Both the position numbers and the translations under genes were made by a program. The notes below the pieces were generated by a model. The model had not been told where the DNA came from, did no database searches, and was given only the letters and a program-made list of their open reading frames with translations. From the NCBI GenBank assembly GCA_029940695.1, contig JAPYUP010000002.1, positions 1 to 64,000 on the forward strand: a stretch of 64,000 nucleotides of DNA, read 5' to 3'. Position 1 is the first letter of the stretch. Each line of letters begins with the position of its first letter. Below are positions 1-8,862 of the stretch, one piece after another. Source of the stretch: Candidatus Thalassarchaeaceae archaeon (GTDB lineage: Archaea; Thermoplasmatota; Poseidoniia; Poseidoniales; Thalassarchaeaceae).

Positions 1-3000
1 ATGCTGTACCCATCACCACTGTCATCGTCCATAAGCCCAGGGGGCGGGCACTCGAAGGACCAGTCGATTGGGGTGATTTCCTCAGGGATTCCTAGCTGCG
101 CGAACTCGTTGTCGCCCCAGCACGCCACCGAGCCGTTGTCCAGAACCGCGCAGGTGTGCGCATCGCCCGTCGAGAGCGTCGAGTCGGCGAATGCCGAGCC
201 CTCCTGGCCCCCGGCCTGGTAGTCCGCGTCGCAGGCCAGCGGCCTGTCCTCCACGTCGATGTACTGGTTCTCGCTCTCTATGGTCTGGTCGCCCATCCTC
301 TTGGCGTCGAATTGGACGTAGTAGTAGGTGCGGAGGTCGCACCCGAAGGAGTTGACCGTGAGGTTCCAGTGGAATGCCTCGGCCTCGCCGCCCAGGAACC
401 TGCGGCTCTCGCCGACCGTGACATCCTGGTCGTTCCAGCCGTACCTGTAGCACTCGTCGTACTCGTAGTCGGAGGTGTCCTGCTTCCAGTAGTGGCATGA
501 GGTGTACCCCCTGTAGGGTTGGTAGTTGGAGTCGTACAGGTGGTAGGGGGTGCCGTCGTCGAGGTCCAGGTCCCAGCGCATCTGGTAGCGACCCGGCTCG
601 AGGCTGTCGGGGACCTCGGTCCAAAGCCCAGGTTCCCAGTAGTCGTTAGCGTTCACGGACATGCCGATGTCCAAGCCCTCGGCATATTCGTTTGTGTAGT
701 TGAACGTCTGCGCGGGGAAGTCCTCGGCCTGGATGGTCAGCTGCAAGGAATAGACGTCGTCGTCGTCGAAGTTTTCGAACTGATAGAGGTTGAAGTATTG
801 CTCGAGGATCCCGTCCCCGTTGGCATCGGTGAGGTTGCTTGGGTTGATGGTTACAGAGCTGTTGGCCGTTAGGGTACCGATGGAGGAGCATGTCCCTATG
901 GGGCCGCAGTCGCCGTCGAAGATGAGGACATCCCCCACTGCGAGGAAGTCGATCTCCTGCCCGGACTGGTCGAAGGCGTCTAGGGACAGTGTCCAGTTCA
1001 TGTCATCGATTGGGGCGTGTGATGGATCGAAAATCTTGAGCGTGACCGCCTCGTACTCCTCGGCCTGGCCCGAGCACGTCGGGTCGTAGTACCGGCTGTA
1101 CGAGTCGACCTGGTGCCAGTTCTCCCTGTCCGCATCGTGCCAGTCCTGGTTGACGGTCTTCACGTATAGGTAGGCGAAGACGTCGACGTCGCACACTGAC
1201 CCGGCGCGGGTGAGGTCCCAGTGAAGTTCCAGCGCGGCATCGGTCCCGGTGTTCCACTCGTGGATGTCGTAGTGCCTGTACTTGCCGTCGACCCTGGTCA
1301 CCCACTCCAGCATGTAGTCGTAGCCGTCCTCGAGGTCGGTGATGTTCCAGACCATCGTGGTGGTGCCGTTGGCCAGCTCCTCGGTGTCATTGCCGGCATC
1401 GAAGGCGAACGACTCGACGTCGCCGCCGTCGACGTAGCCGATGACGTCGAAGCTCTCGTAATAGTAGTCGGCGAGGGTCTCGATCCCGAGGACCGAGACG
1501 TGGTAGAAGTAGGCCTCGAGGTAGCGGTAGCTGCCGAACTCGTCGACGGTCACGTCGAAGTAGACATAGTCGTCGTTGACCAGTCTGCGATCCTCGAAGA
1601 CCTTCTCGCTGCCCGAGGTCGGGCTGTAGTAGTTGTAGTGGAATTTCACCTCCTGGCCGCTGGTCGCTTGCCCCAGATCCCACCTGAACTCCCAGTCGCC
1701 GATCTCGAGGTCCTCGGGGGGGTCTGCCCACGAGGCGGTCGGCGAGTCCCTGGCCTGCAGAGTGATGATCTCGACTGGGTCCCCGGTGGTCCCGTCGCAC
1801 GGGGCAATCAGGAGATCGCTACCATATATCTGCAGCTTCGACCTGACCCAAACGTAGGAGTTCACCTGTATGTTGAGGTGTAACTCTACCTCGATGTCGC
1901 ACTCGTGGCCCTCGAGGGTAATCGACCAAGGTATGAATAGCGTCTGCGAAGCGTCGACAGTGAAGTCAGACTCGAACAGAGTGATGACCTCGTCGTCTGC
2001 TCTGACGAACACGAGCAGGTTGTAGTTCATGTCGATTACCGGGTTGTACATCCCGAACCTCATGCTGTTCGACCCGGAGGAGAGGGCGTAGGAGTTCCCG
2101 AAGTCGAGGATGGTATTGGTGCCGCCGATGGTGATGAGGTTGGAGGCGTCGGGGCATGACTCGACTTCGAGCTCCCTGTCGTAGTACTCGATGGTGCTGC
2201 CCGAGCTGTCCTGGATGTAAGCGTAGATCTCGACGTAGCACGTCCAACCATTTACCGAGTTGAGCTCGAATGTCACATCGCTGCCATCAGCCGTGAAGTA
2301 TTCCTCCCCCGAGTCGGTTGCCGCGGCGGTACTCCATGAGTAGTAGATGTAGTACTGCGCTCCGCTCAAGAGGTGCTGCGTGTTCCAGGCCATCTCTGCG
2401 GTCGAGGACTCGACCGAGTCGGGGTTCTCTTCCCAAGAGTCGCCATCGAGGGTGTACAGCACGATTGGATCGCCGTTGCACATGTTGGCGCTGCCAGCCG
2501 TTGTCTCGTTGGGTTCGTTCCAGTCGTACGTGGAGCCGCACATCTCGAACGAGCCGTCCCTGCCGGAGTCCCAACCGTAGCCGTCCCTGCTGTCGGCGTC
2601 CCACTCGACCATGAGGTCAGCGTCGTCCGAGTCGACGTTACGGGCGGCCAGATAGAGCCCCTCCTCGTCGCTGTCGATATAGAAGGAAAAGTCGGTGCCG
2701 TAGCTGAGGGAGAGGAAGCCACTGCCGTCGATGGTGGTCCCGTTGCTGATCTCACTGCCGTCGTTACCGCTGTCCTGCTGGTCGTGGTCGGAGACGTGCC
2801 AGCCGCCGAGGTCGCACGTCGACCCGGAGTTTGACAGCTCGAACCAGTTACTGCTTCCTGGGTAGGCCTCCGAAATAGTGATGTTCGCAGTCACGCAGTC
2901 CGCATGAGTAATCGTCATCAGCGGTGATTTGACATCATCGAGCTCGGCGTTTCGATTCAGCTTGGATGTCTGAATGGCGAGCAGGGGTGCCGAAGCCATC

Positions 3001-3053
3001 AGGGCCGCAAGCAAAAGGGCGGTCGCCGTCTGCCTCCGGCTTACGCTGAGCAT
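1..3053 (-). CDS. Secreted multi-domain protein (signal peptide, N-terminal lamin-tail-like domain, repeated beta-sandwich modules, C-terminal RCC1-like repeat); 3' end beyond window
   Basis: Read by hand on the minus strand from ATG at 3053: MLSVSRRQTATALLLAALMASAPLLA...; ITISEAYPGSSNWFELSNSGSTCDLGGWHVSD... (LTD-like); near the window edge DAHTCAVLDNGSVACWGDNEFAQLG (RCC1-like). Frame is open to base 1. Absent from the ORF track because no stop lies in the window. Confidence 0.85.
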   Translation of the reverse strand, partial: MLSVSRRQTATALLLAALMASAPLLAIQTSKLNRNAELDDVKSPLMTITHADCVTANITISEAYPGSSNWFELSNSGSTCDLGGWHVSDHDQQDSGNDGSEISNGTTIDGSGFLSLSYGTDFSFYIDSDEEGLYLAARNVDSDDADLMVEWDADSRDGYGWDSGRDGSFEMCGSTYDWNEPNETTAGSANMCNGDPIVLYTLDGDSWEENPDSVESSTAEMAWNTQHLLSGAQYYIYYSWSTAAATDSGEEYFTADGSDVTFELNSVNGWTCYVEIYAYIQDSSGSTIEYYDRELEVESCPDASNLITIGGTNTILDFGNSYALSSGSNSMRFGMYNPVIDMNYNLLVFVRADDEVITLFESDFTVDASQTLFIPWSITLEGHECDIEVELHLNIQVNSYVWVRSKLQIYGSDLLIAPCDGTTGDPVEIITLQARDSPTASWADPPEDLEIGDWEFRWDLGQATSGQEVKFHYNYYSPTSGSEKVFEDRRLVNDDYVYFDVTVDEFGSYRYLEAYFYHVSVLGIETLADYYYESFDVIGYVDGGDVESFAFDAGNDTEELANGTTTMVWNITDLEDGYDYMLEWVTRVDGKYRHYDIHEWNTGTDAALELHWDLTRAGSVCDVDVFAYLYVKTVNQDWHDADRENWHQVDSYSRYYDPTCSGQAEEYEAVTLKIFDPSHAPIDDMNWTLSLDAFDQSGQEIDFLAVGDVLIFDGDCGPIGTCSSIGTLTANSSVTINPSNLTDANGDGILEQYFNLYQFENFDDDDVYSLQLTIQAEDFPAQTFNYTNEYAEGLDIGMSVNANDYWEPGLWTEVPDSLEPGRYQMRWDLDLDDGTPYHLYDSNYQPYRGYTSCHYWKQDTSDYEYDECYRYGWNDQDVTVGESRRFLGGEAEAFHWNLTVNSFGCDLRTYYYVQFDAKRMGDQTIESENQYIDVEDRPLACDADYQAGGQEGSAFADSTLSTGDAHTCAVLDNGSVACWGDNEFAQLGIPEEITPIDWSFECPPPGLMDDDSGDGYS

Positions 3054-3176
3054 GCCCCTAGAGAGAATGGTGTAAATATTAAACCTGCTATGGAAAACGA
3101 CGCATTCCATTGTTGCGGCAATAGGGTTTGTCTATAATGACTCGGGAATATCCCTTGCGAGTTCTTCATTGGGTAG

Positions 3177-4538
3177 GTGCCCCACCCGAAACTGATGGAG
3201 GAGTGGCCGGAGCCCGGGACGCCGGTGAGGCTGGTCGTCAAGACCTGGTCGGGCAAGGTGGAGCACCTCGGTCTCGCTCTGCCTCCCTCGGGCCCAAAGC
3301 TGATCACTGTGAAACTCCAGAACGGGTACAACGTCTCCTTCCCCGAGTCCTACGTTGATACGTTCGAACTGATTGAGGAGATGCCCACGATTGAGGAGCC
3401 AACCGTTCCCACGGTACCACAAGACGAGTCGCTCCCGCTGGTTCATCTCATCCACACAGGGGGTACGATAGCCAGCAAGGTCGACTACGCGACCGGAGCG
3501 GTAACAGCGAGGTTCGATCCGTACGAGCTGCTCGATGCCGTTCCAGAGCTGAGGGGGGTTGCGCGCATCCGCGCCGTCAAGCTCGGCAACATGTGGTCCG
3601 ACGACCTGCGGCCACGCCACTGGAACAGAATGCTGCGGGCGACCGAGGAGGCGTTCGCCGAGGGCGCGGTAGGGTGCGTCATTACGCACGGCACCGACAC
3701 CCTGCACCTGACTGCGGCCGCTATGTCGTACGGCTGGTCCGGACAGGGCGGCAGACCACCTGGAAAGATTGTGCTCACCGGATCGCAGCGCTCTCCCGAC
3801 AGGGGTTCCTCTGATGCCTCGGAGAACCTAATCGCCGCCGTCCACTGGGCCGCCTACGGCCCGCAACCCTCAGGATACCGTGACTCCGCTGTGGCCATCC
3901 TACACGCCGAGTCATCGGACGGCAGGTGCGCCGTCCTCCCCGGGTGCGCTTGCCGCAAGTACCACTCCTCCCGTAGAGATGCCTTCAAGCCGATTAATCA
4001 GGAGGCACTCGCCCACATCGACCTCACGAAGGAAGGCGCGTCGATAGACCACGAGCCTGAGGCGCACGACGCGAGGGTGGAGGCGATTGGCCCGATGCTG
4101 TTCGACGAGTCAGTCCGCATCGCCCAGTTCATCTCTGACGCGCACCTGCAGCCCGACATGGTGCAGGCGGCAATTGACGCGGGGTTCGACGCGCTCCTCT
4201 TCCACGGCACTGGCCTTGGACACCTACCGATTTCGGACCCCGAGGAGGACAGTCTCGAGAACACCCGCCTAAGGGTGATACTGGAGGACCACTGCGCTCA
4301 GGGAGGGGTAGTCGTCGTGGTCGCTCAGACCATCCACGGCCCGATCAACATGAACGTCTACTCAAAGGGCCGCAAGCAGCAGGAGATGGGAATCATCGGC
4401 CACGGCTCACTGTGCCCGCCCGGCTCTGGGCTCGTCAAACTGCACCACCTGCTCTCGGTGGGTGGGGGACGCGAGGCGGTGGCCGAAGGCTGGGCGAATG
4501 ACCTAGTGGGGGAGAACCCGCCCTTCTCTAGATCATGA
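3177..4538 (+). CDS. gatD: Glutamyl-tRNA(Gln) amidotransferase subunit D (asparaginase-like)
   Basis: LIHTGGTIASKVDYATGAV, ITHGTDTLHLTAAAMSY, LTGSQRSPDRGSSDASENL; N-terminal AnsA-like extension typical of GatD. Start may be ATG at 3195. Confidence 0.9.
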   Translation: MPHPKLMEEWPEPGTPVRLVVKTWSGKVEHLGLALPPSGPKLITVKLQNGYNVSFPESYVDTFELIEEMPTIEEPTVPTVPQDESLPLVHLIHTGGTIASKVDYATGAVTARFDPYELLDAVPELRGVARIRAVKLGNMWSDDLRPRHWNRMLRATEEAFAEGAVGCVITHGTDTLHLTAAAMSYGWSGQGGRPPGKIVLTGSQRSPDRGSSDASENLIAAVHWAAYGPQPSGYRDSAVAILHAESSDGRCAVLPGCACRKYHSSRRDAFKPINQEALAHIDLTKEGASIDHEPEAHDARVEAIGPMLFDESVRIAQFISDAHLQPDMVQAAIDAGFDALLFHGTGLGHLPISDPEEDSLENTRLRVILEDHCAQGGVVVVVAQTIHGPINMNVYSKGRKQQEMGIIGHGSLCPPGSGLVKLHHLLSVGGGREAVAEGWANDLVGENPPFSRS

Positions 4539-4550
4539 GTCGCCTCCGGT

Positions 4551-6134
4551 TTGCTGATGAACCGGCTTGCGCTTGGGTCGGGCATGGCGGGCACCACACC
4601 GAGCGACGAACTCGATGCGAAGAGGATGGACGCCCGGTCCCCAGGGGATCGGGAGGTCGTGCAGAGGCTTCGTGTGGCGGGGGCTCGGACTGCTCGTGAG
4701 CGCATTGGTGAGTTGTTGGACGAAGGCTCGTTCGTCGAGGTCGATGCATTCGTCCGGCATCGCTCCGGGGACCACGGCATGCACATGCATACTCCCCTCG
4801 GTGACGGCGTGGTAGCCGGTCACGGGATGATCGACGGAAGGCGTGTGGTCTGCTTCTCCCAGGACTACTCGGTGTTCTCCGGCACGATGGGGGAAATGCA
4901 CGCCAAGAAGATCTCCAAGGTAGCCGAGTTCGCTGAGAAGGCGCAACTGCCGATTATAGGGATCTGGGATGGCGATGGCCAACGAGCCCATGAGGGCGTG
5001 ACCTCGCTGGGCTCGACCGGGGAGCTGCTCGACATCCTTGTCGCCTGCTCGGGTCGTGTGCCCATGGTCTCGATCGTGCTCGGCACGGTCTCTGGGACAA
5101 GTGCGCTCGCGGCCGGCCTCTCTGACTTCGTGATACTCGGCTCGGAGCGCGGCCGCATGTTCATGCGTAGCCCGTACACCATCCCCGAGATAATCGAGGG
5201 CGAGCTTGACGAGGATGAGCTAGGGGGTGCGGAGCAGCATGCAAGCAGGAGCGGGGTTGCCTGCCTGGTTGCAGATAGCGAGAGTAGTGCCTTCGACTTC
5301 GCAGCAGAGATCCTCTCATACCTACCTGACCACACCCTAGCCGAGCCGGCCGTGCTCAGAGGGGGGGACAAGTGGTCCCGCAAGTGCAAGGGCATGGGCA
5401 AGCTCGTGCCGCAGGACTCGGATCAGCCATACGACATGAGGAAGGTGATTGGACAAGTCGTGGATGACAAGCGCTTCCTGGAGCTCGCCCCCAGTTATGC
5501 CGAGAACGTTGTCATAGGCTTCGCTAGGCTCGATGGGCACTCGGTTGGAATCGTGGGCAACCAGCCCTCTGTGCTCGCCGGATGCCTCGACATCGACGCC
5601 TCGGTCAAGGCGGCCAGATTCATCCGCACCTGCGACTGCTACAATATCCCAATCATCACCTTCGTAGACGTTCCGGGCTTCCTTCCGGGAACCGTGCAGG
5701 AGTGGGGCGGAATCATCAGGCACGGCGCCAAGCTGCTGTACGCCTACGCCGAGGCGACCATTCCCAAGCTGACCGTGGTCACTAGGAAGGCGTATGGTGG
5801 GGCCTACTTGGCGATGAGTTGCAAGCACCTTGGCTCTGACTACAACGTCGCTTGGCCAACCGGCGAGCTCGCGGTGATGGGGGCCGAGGGGGCTGTCAAC
5901 ATCATCCACCGTGCCGAGCTCGCCAAGGCGGAGAACAGCGGTGCGATGCACGAGGAGCTCGTGCGCGAGTACCGGCAGAAGTTCGGTGACCCCTATGTGG
6001 CGGCACGACATGGCTGGCTCGACGATGTCGTCGAGCCGAGTGACACGCGCAGAGTCCTCGTGAGTGCGCTCAGGCCACTGCTCTCCAAGCGCGAGTGGGT
6101 GCCACCGAAGAAGCACGGCAACATTCCGCTGTGA
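4551..6134 (+). CDS. Acyl-CoA carboxylase carboxyltransferase subunit (propionyl-CoA/methylmalonyl-CoA type)
   Basis: ARTARERIGELLDEGSFVEVD, VDVPGFLPGTVQEWGGIIRHGAKLLYAYAEATIPKLTVVTRKAYGGAYLAMSCKHLGSD, C-terminal KHGNIPL. Confidence 0.93.
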   Translation: MLMNRLALGSGMAGTTPSDELDAKRMDARSPGDREVVQRLRVAGARTARERIGELLDEGSFVEVDAFVRHRSGDHGMHMHTPLGDGVVAGHGMIDGRRVVCFSQDYSVFSGTMGEMHAKKISKVAEFAEKAQLPIIGIWDGDGQRAHEGVTSLGSTGELLDILVACSGRVPMVSIVLGTVSGTSALAAGLSDFVILGSERGRMFMRSPYTIPEIIEGELDEDELGGAEQHASRSGVACLVADSESSAFDFAAEILSYLPDHTLAEPAVLRGGDKWSRKCKGMGKLVPQDSDQPYDMRKVIGQVVDDKRFLELAPSYAENVVIGFARLDGHSVGIVGNQPSVLAGCLDIDASVKAARFIRTCDCYNIPIITFVDVPGFLPGTVQEWGGIIRHGAKLLYAYAEATIPKLTVVTRKAYGGAYLAMSCKHLGSDYNVAWPTGELAVMGAEGAVNIIHRAELAKAENSGAMHEELVREYRQKFGDPYVAARHGWLDDVVEPSDTRRVLVSALRPLLSKREWVPPKKHGNIPL

Positions 6135-6142
6135 TAGACCAG

Positions 6143-6868
6143 TCACAGCGCGTCGAGGACCGTTTGCAGGGGCGGCAGGTCCGTTGCCCTCCCCGGTGCG
6201 AACAACTTCTTCCAAGCCATCAGGTGCTGCGCGGCAACCATGATTACGGCGAACTCGTCCGAGCCGGCACCCGGCCCGTAGGAAATGGACACCTCCGTGT
6301 TCGCCTCCAAATCCCTCGACTCGCCCCCACCCGGAGCCGTGTCCAAGTCGATTGCAATATCCGCCTCACCTTCACCGATGACCGCATCATCCCAAGGTCC
6401 GCTGACCAGACTTCTTCTTCCCTTCACAGAGATTATTCGCCCTCCCTCGGACGCCCAAGCTGCGGCGATGGCACGTGCAGCGGAGCCGCCGCCGCGCATG
6501 CGTAGTACCGAATCGCGAGGCTCCGTTCCGGTATGACGGCATGTGGCGACGAAGCCGACACCATCTGTGCTGGTACCGCTCCACTTCCCTCCTGCCCGCT
6601 TCAACTGGTTGATCGCGTTCACACCCTCAGGACCAGAGACGCCCAGTCTGCCTTGTGGAGAGTGCTTGAGGGGGGCGGTGCAGGAGAGCCACAACTCGCC
6701 TTTCAAATTCGCTGCTTGGCTCTCGAACTCATCGATACCGTCAGCCTCAATGAACACCTGCTCGGGTCCCACTAGTCCGAGATGGGCGCCTACGATGGAG
6801 AACAGCCTAGGTGTGAGGGAGTGGGAGATTGGGCACCCCGCGATGCCCCAGTATGCCGGCTCGTTCAC
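6143..6868 (-). CDS. aroE: Shikimate dehydrogenase-like protein
   Basis: GIAGCPISHSLTPRLFS, CTAPLKH, NAINQLKR, GTSTDGVGFVATC, RMRGGGSAARAIAAAW. Divergent. Confidence 0.75.
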   Translation of the reverse strand: MNEPAYWGIAGCPISHSLTPRLFSIVGAHLGLVGPEQVFIEADGIDEFESQAANLKGELWLSCTAPLKHSPQGRLGVSGPEGVNAINQLKRAGGKWSGTSTDGVGFVATCRHTGTEPRDSVLRMRGGGSAARAIAAAWASEGGRIISVKGRRSLVSGPWDDAVIGEGEADIAIDLDTAPGGGESRDLEANTEVSISYGPGAGSDEFAVIMVAAQHLMAWKKLFAPGRATDLPPLQTVLDAL

Positions 6869-7028
6869 TAGGCGGCCCTGCGTGTTCTCAGCGATGAAGG
6901 TTTCAAGGGGGGCGCTTCGTCGAGGTCACATGATGAAGATGCTCGGGCTACCCACTAGGTCAGCAACTCTAGACGTGAACATTGGAGGGCGGTAGGCCCA
7001 CTGGGGCCTTCGTCTAGGTTGTGATTAG

Positions 7029-8087
7029 GTGCGTCGAGTCAAGCGGCTGGACGAGGGGGTTCGACTCAGGGTCGAGAGCGATGACGACCTATGGGTGCTG
7101 GCTCAACTTTGTCGTCCGGGATCGCTGATCGGGATGCTCTCGCATCGCCGAGACTCGATGACTGGGACGCGAGAGGGCGGCAGGGCTAGGAGCGCGGAGC
7201 GCAAGCCGATGTGGGTCCTACTCGATGCGATGGAGACTGCTTTTCAGCCATTTACTGACAACCTGCGCGTCCACGGCACAATCAAAGAGGCAAAGATCGA
7301 CATCGGCAGCCACCACACTCACGTCATCGGCGTCGGCGACGAGATTGAGGTCTCCCGAGAGGGTGGACTCCCCGCTGCTGATTTGTCACTGCTCAAGGAG
7401 TCGTTAGTAGCCGGTCGGCGCGCCAAGGCTGGGCTGCTCGTCATCGAATCTGACGAGGTGTCGGTCTTCGAGATCGCAGCGCACGGAATCAGGGATGTCT
7501 CACAGTTCACCATGCGTGGGGGTGGCAAGCGCCAGGGGGACTCGACCAGCGTCCGGCGAGGTTTCTTCGAGCGCGTCGCCAAGGAGATCCGCCTGGTGTT
7601 CCCCGATACCATGCCGCTGGTGTTGTGTGGGCCAGGCATGTCACGCGAAAGTTTCGAGGTTCAACTGAGGGCCTTGGGCGCGCAGAACAGCATCATCAAC
7701 GCAGCCACTTCGATTGGTGGGAGGTCGGCTGCCAACGAGGTCCTAGCAGAGGGGCTGGCTGATGCCTTGCTGGGCGAGCACGCGTTGGTTCAGCAGATTC
7801 GTGCCATCGAAGAAGGGCTCAAGCGGATCTCGACTGAGGGCTCGGTCACCTACGGAATAGATTCAGTGGCTGACGCTGCCCAGCAGGGCGCCGTGGAGAC
7901 GCTGGTCATAGTCGCCTCGATGCTGCGCTCTAGCGACGACTCCTCAAGGGTTAGGTGGGAGGTCATCGCCTCCCAAGTCGAGGCTTCCCGAGGCAGTGTC
8001 ATCCAAAGCTCCATCGACCATGATGCCGGTCAGCAACTGGTCGGGCTGGGTGGTGCCATCGCCCTCCTAAGGTGGAAGGTTGAGTAG
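7029..8087 (+). CDS. pelA: Pelota/Dom34-like mRNA surveillance protein
   Basis: EGVRLRVESDDDLWVLAQLCRPGSLIGMLSHRRDS, FTDNLRVHGTI, HHTHVIGVGDEIEV, GLLVIESDEVSVFEIA, central peptidyl release-factor-like domain. Confidence 0.9.
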   Translation: MRRVKRLDEGVRLRVESDDDLWVLAQLCRPGSLIGMLSHRRDSMTGTREGGRARSAERKPMWVLLDAMETAFQPFTDNLRVHGTIKEAKIDIGSHHTHVIGVGDEIEVSREGGLPAADLSLLKESLVAGRRAKAGLLVIESDEVSVFEIAAHGIRDVSQFTMRGGGKRQGDSTSVRRGFFERVAKEIRLVFPDTMPLVLCGPGMSRESFEVQLRALGAQNSIINAATSIGGRSAANEVLAEGLADALLGEHALVQQIRAIEEGLKRISTEGSVTYGIDSVADAAQQGAVETLVIVASMLRSSDDSSRVRWEVIASQVEASRGSVIQSSIDHDAGQQLVGLGGAIALLRWKVE

Positions 8088-8122
8088 GCAATACTCATCA
8101 CGGCACGGCCGGAGCGTCCGCT

Positions 8123-8782
8123 GTGGGAACCGGCGCAGTGCGCATCGTGGGCTTCGGCCGCCCGGATAGGAGCGACCGAGCCTCGGTGGTTCTATCAGCT
8201 GCGGCCGAGATTGGGGCAATCGCCGTGCACGTTAGTCCGGAAGGGAGCACCAGCTTCGATACGATGGATCAGGGGGCTCTGGACTGGCGAGCCGCGCTCG
8301 ACTCGGCGCACTGGTTGGTGAACTCCTCCTCCACTGTCCTCGAGGGGGATGCTCCTCGGGGCGCCTGGGGGGCCTCGATGGCCTTCGCGGAGCTGGAGGG
8401 CAGCCGCTCGGTGATGGTAGTCGGCATGCCCGATAGCCCGGAACTTCTAGCCGAGGCTTGGGGGTCTGTGATTGAGCGAATTCGGCAGATTCACCTCCTG
8501 TTCTTCGAGTCCGATGCCTTGGGGGCGATCGCCGACCTCGAGGGCATCGAGCCCGAGTCCCTCCTTTCCAGTGTCAGGGACAGGGGGCTCGTACCCATAG
8601 TCTGCAGCTACGAGCCGGGAACTCGCAAGGCGTGCGTCGAGCACGCGCTAGGATCCACCGAGGTCCACACGAGCGCGACGATGGACTCAGAGTCATGGCT
8701 GGCAGCCTTCCTGTGCAAACTCCCCCTCTCAGGCTCTGGTAAACTGGGATTGGAAAAAGCTGCTAGGGCAGGAACCGACTGA
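8123..8782 (+). CDS. Truncated/divergent PfkB-like protein (KDG-kinase-like fold), possibly non-catalytic
   Basis: LDWRAALDSAHWLVNSSSTVL resembles the KDG-kinase pattern; the usual DTTGAGDxF motif is not recognisable (HTSATMDSESWLAAFL in its place). Confidence 0.4.
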   Translation: MGTGAVRIVGFGRPDRSDRASVVLSAAAEIGAIAVHVSPEGSTSFDTMDQGALDWRAALDSAHWLVNSSSTVLEGDAPRGAWGASMAFAELEGSRSVMVVGMPDSPELLAEAWGSVIERIRQIHLLFFESDALGAIADLEGIEPESLLSSVRDRGLVPIVCSYEPGTRKACVEHALGSTEVHTSATMDSESWLAAFLCKLPLSGSGKLGLEKAARAGTD

Positions 8783-8862
8783 ATAACCGGTATTTGCACC
8801 CGTCGAACGGATACCCCTTTTGAAGGGGCACCCATTCGGCCCGACCTGCGAGGAACACGGGG

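Noticed and set aside
82-2834. Multiple short ORFs on both strands (82..624 -, 156..500 +, 1221..1883 +, 1387..1800 -, 2373..2834 +)
   Set aside because: They overlap the continuous minus-strand secreted protein and have Arg/Val-rich shadow-ORF composition.
5337-6215. 292-aa minus-strand ORF
   Set aside because: Antisense to the highly conserved carboxyltransferase; composition of a shadow ORF.
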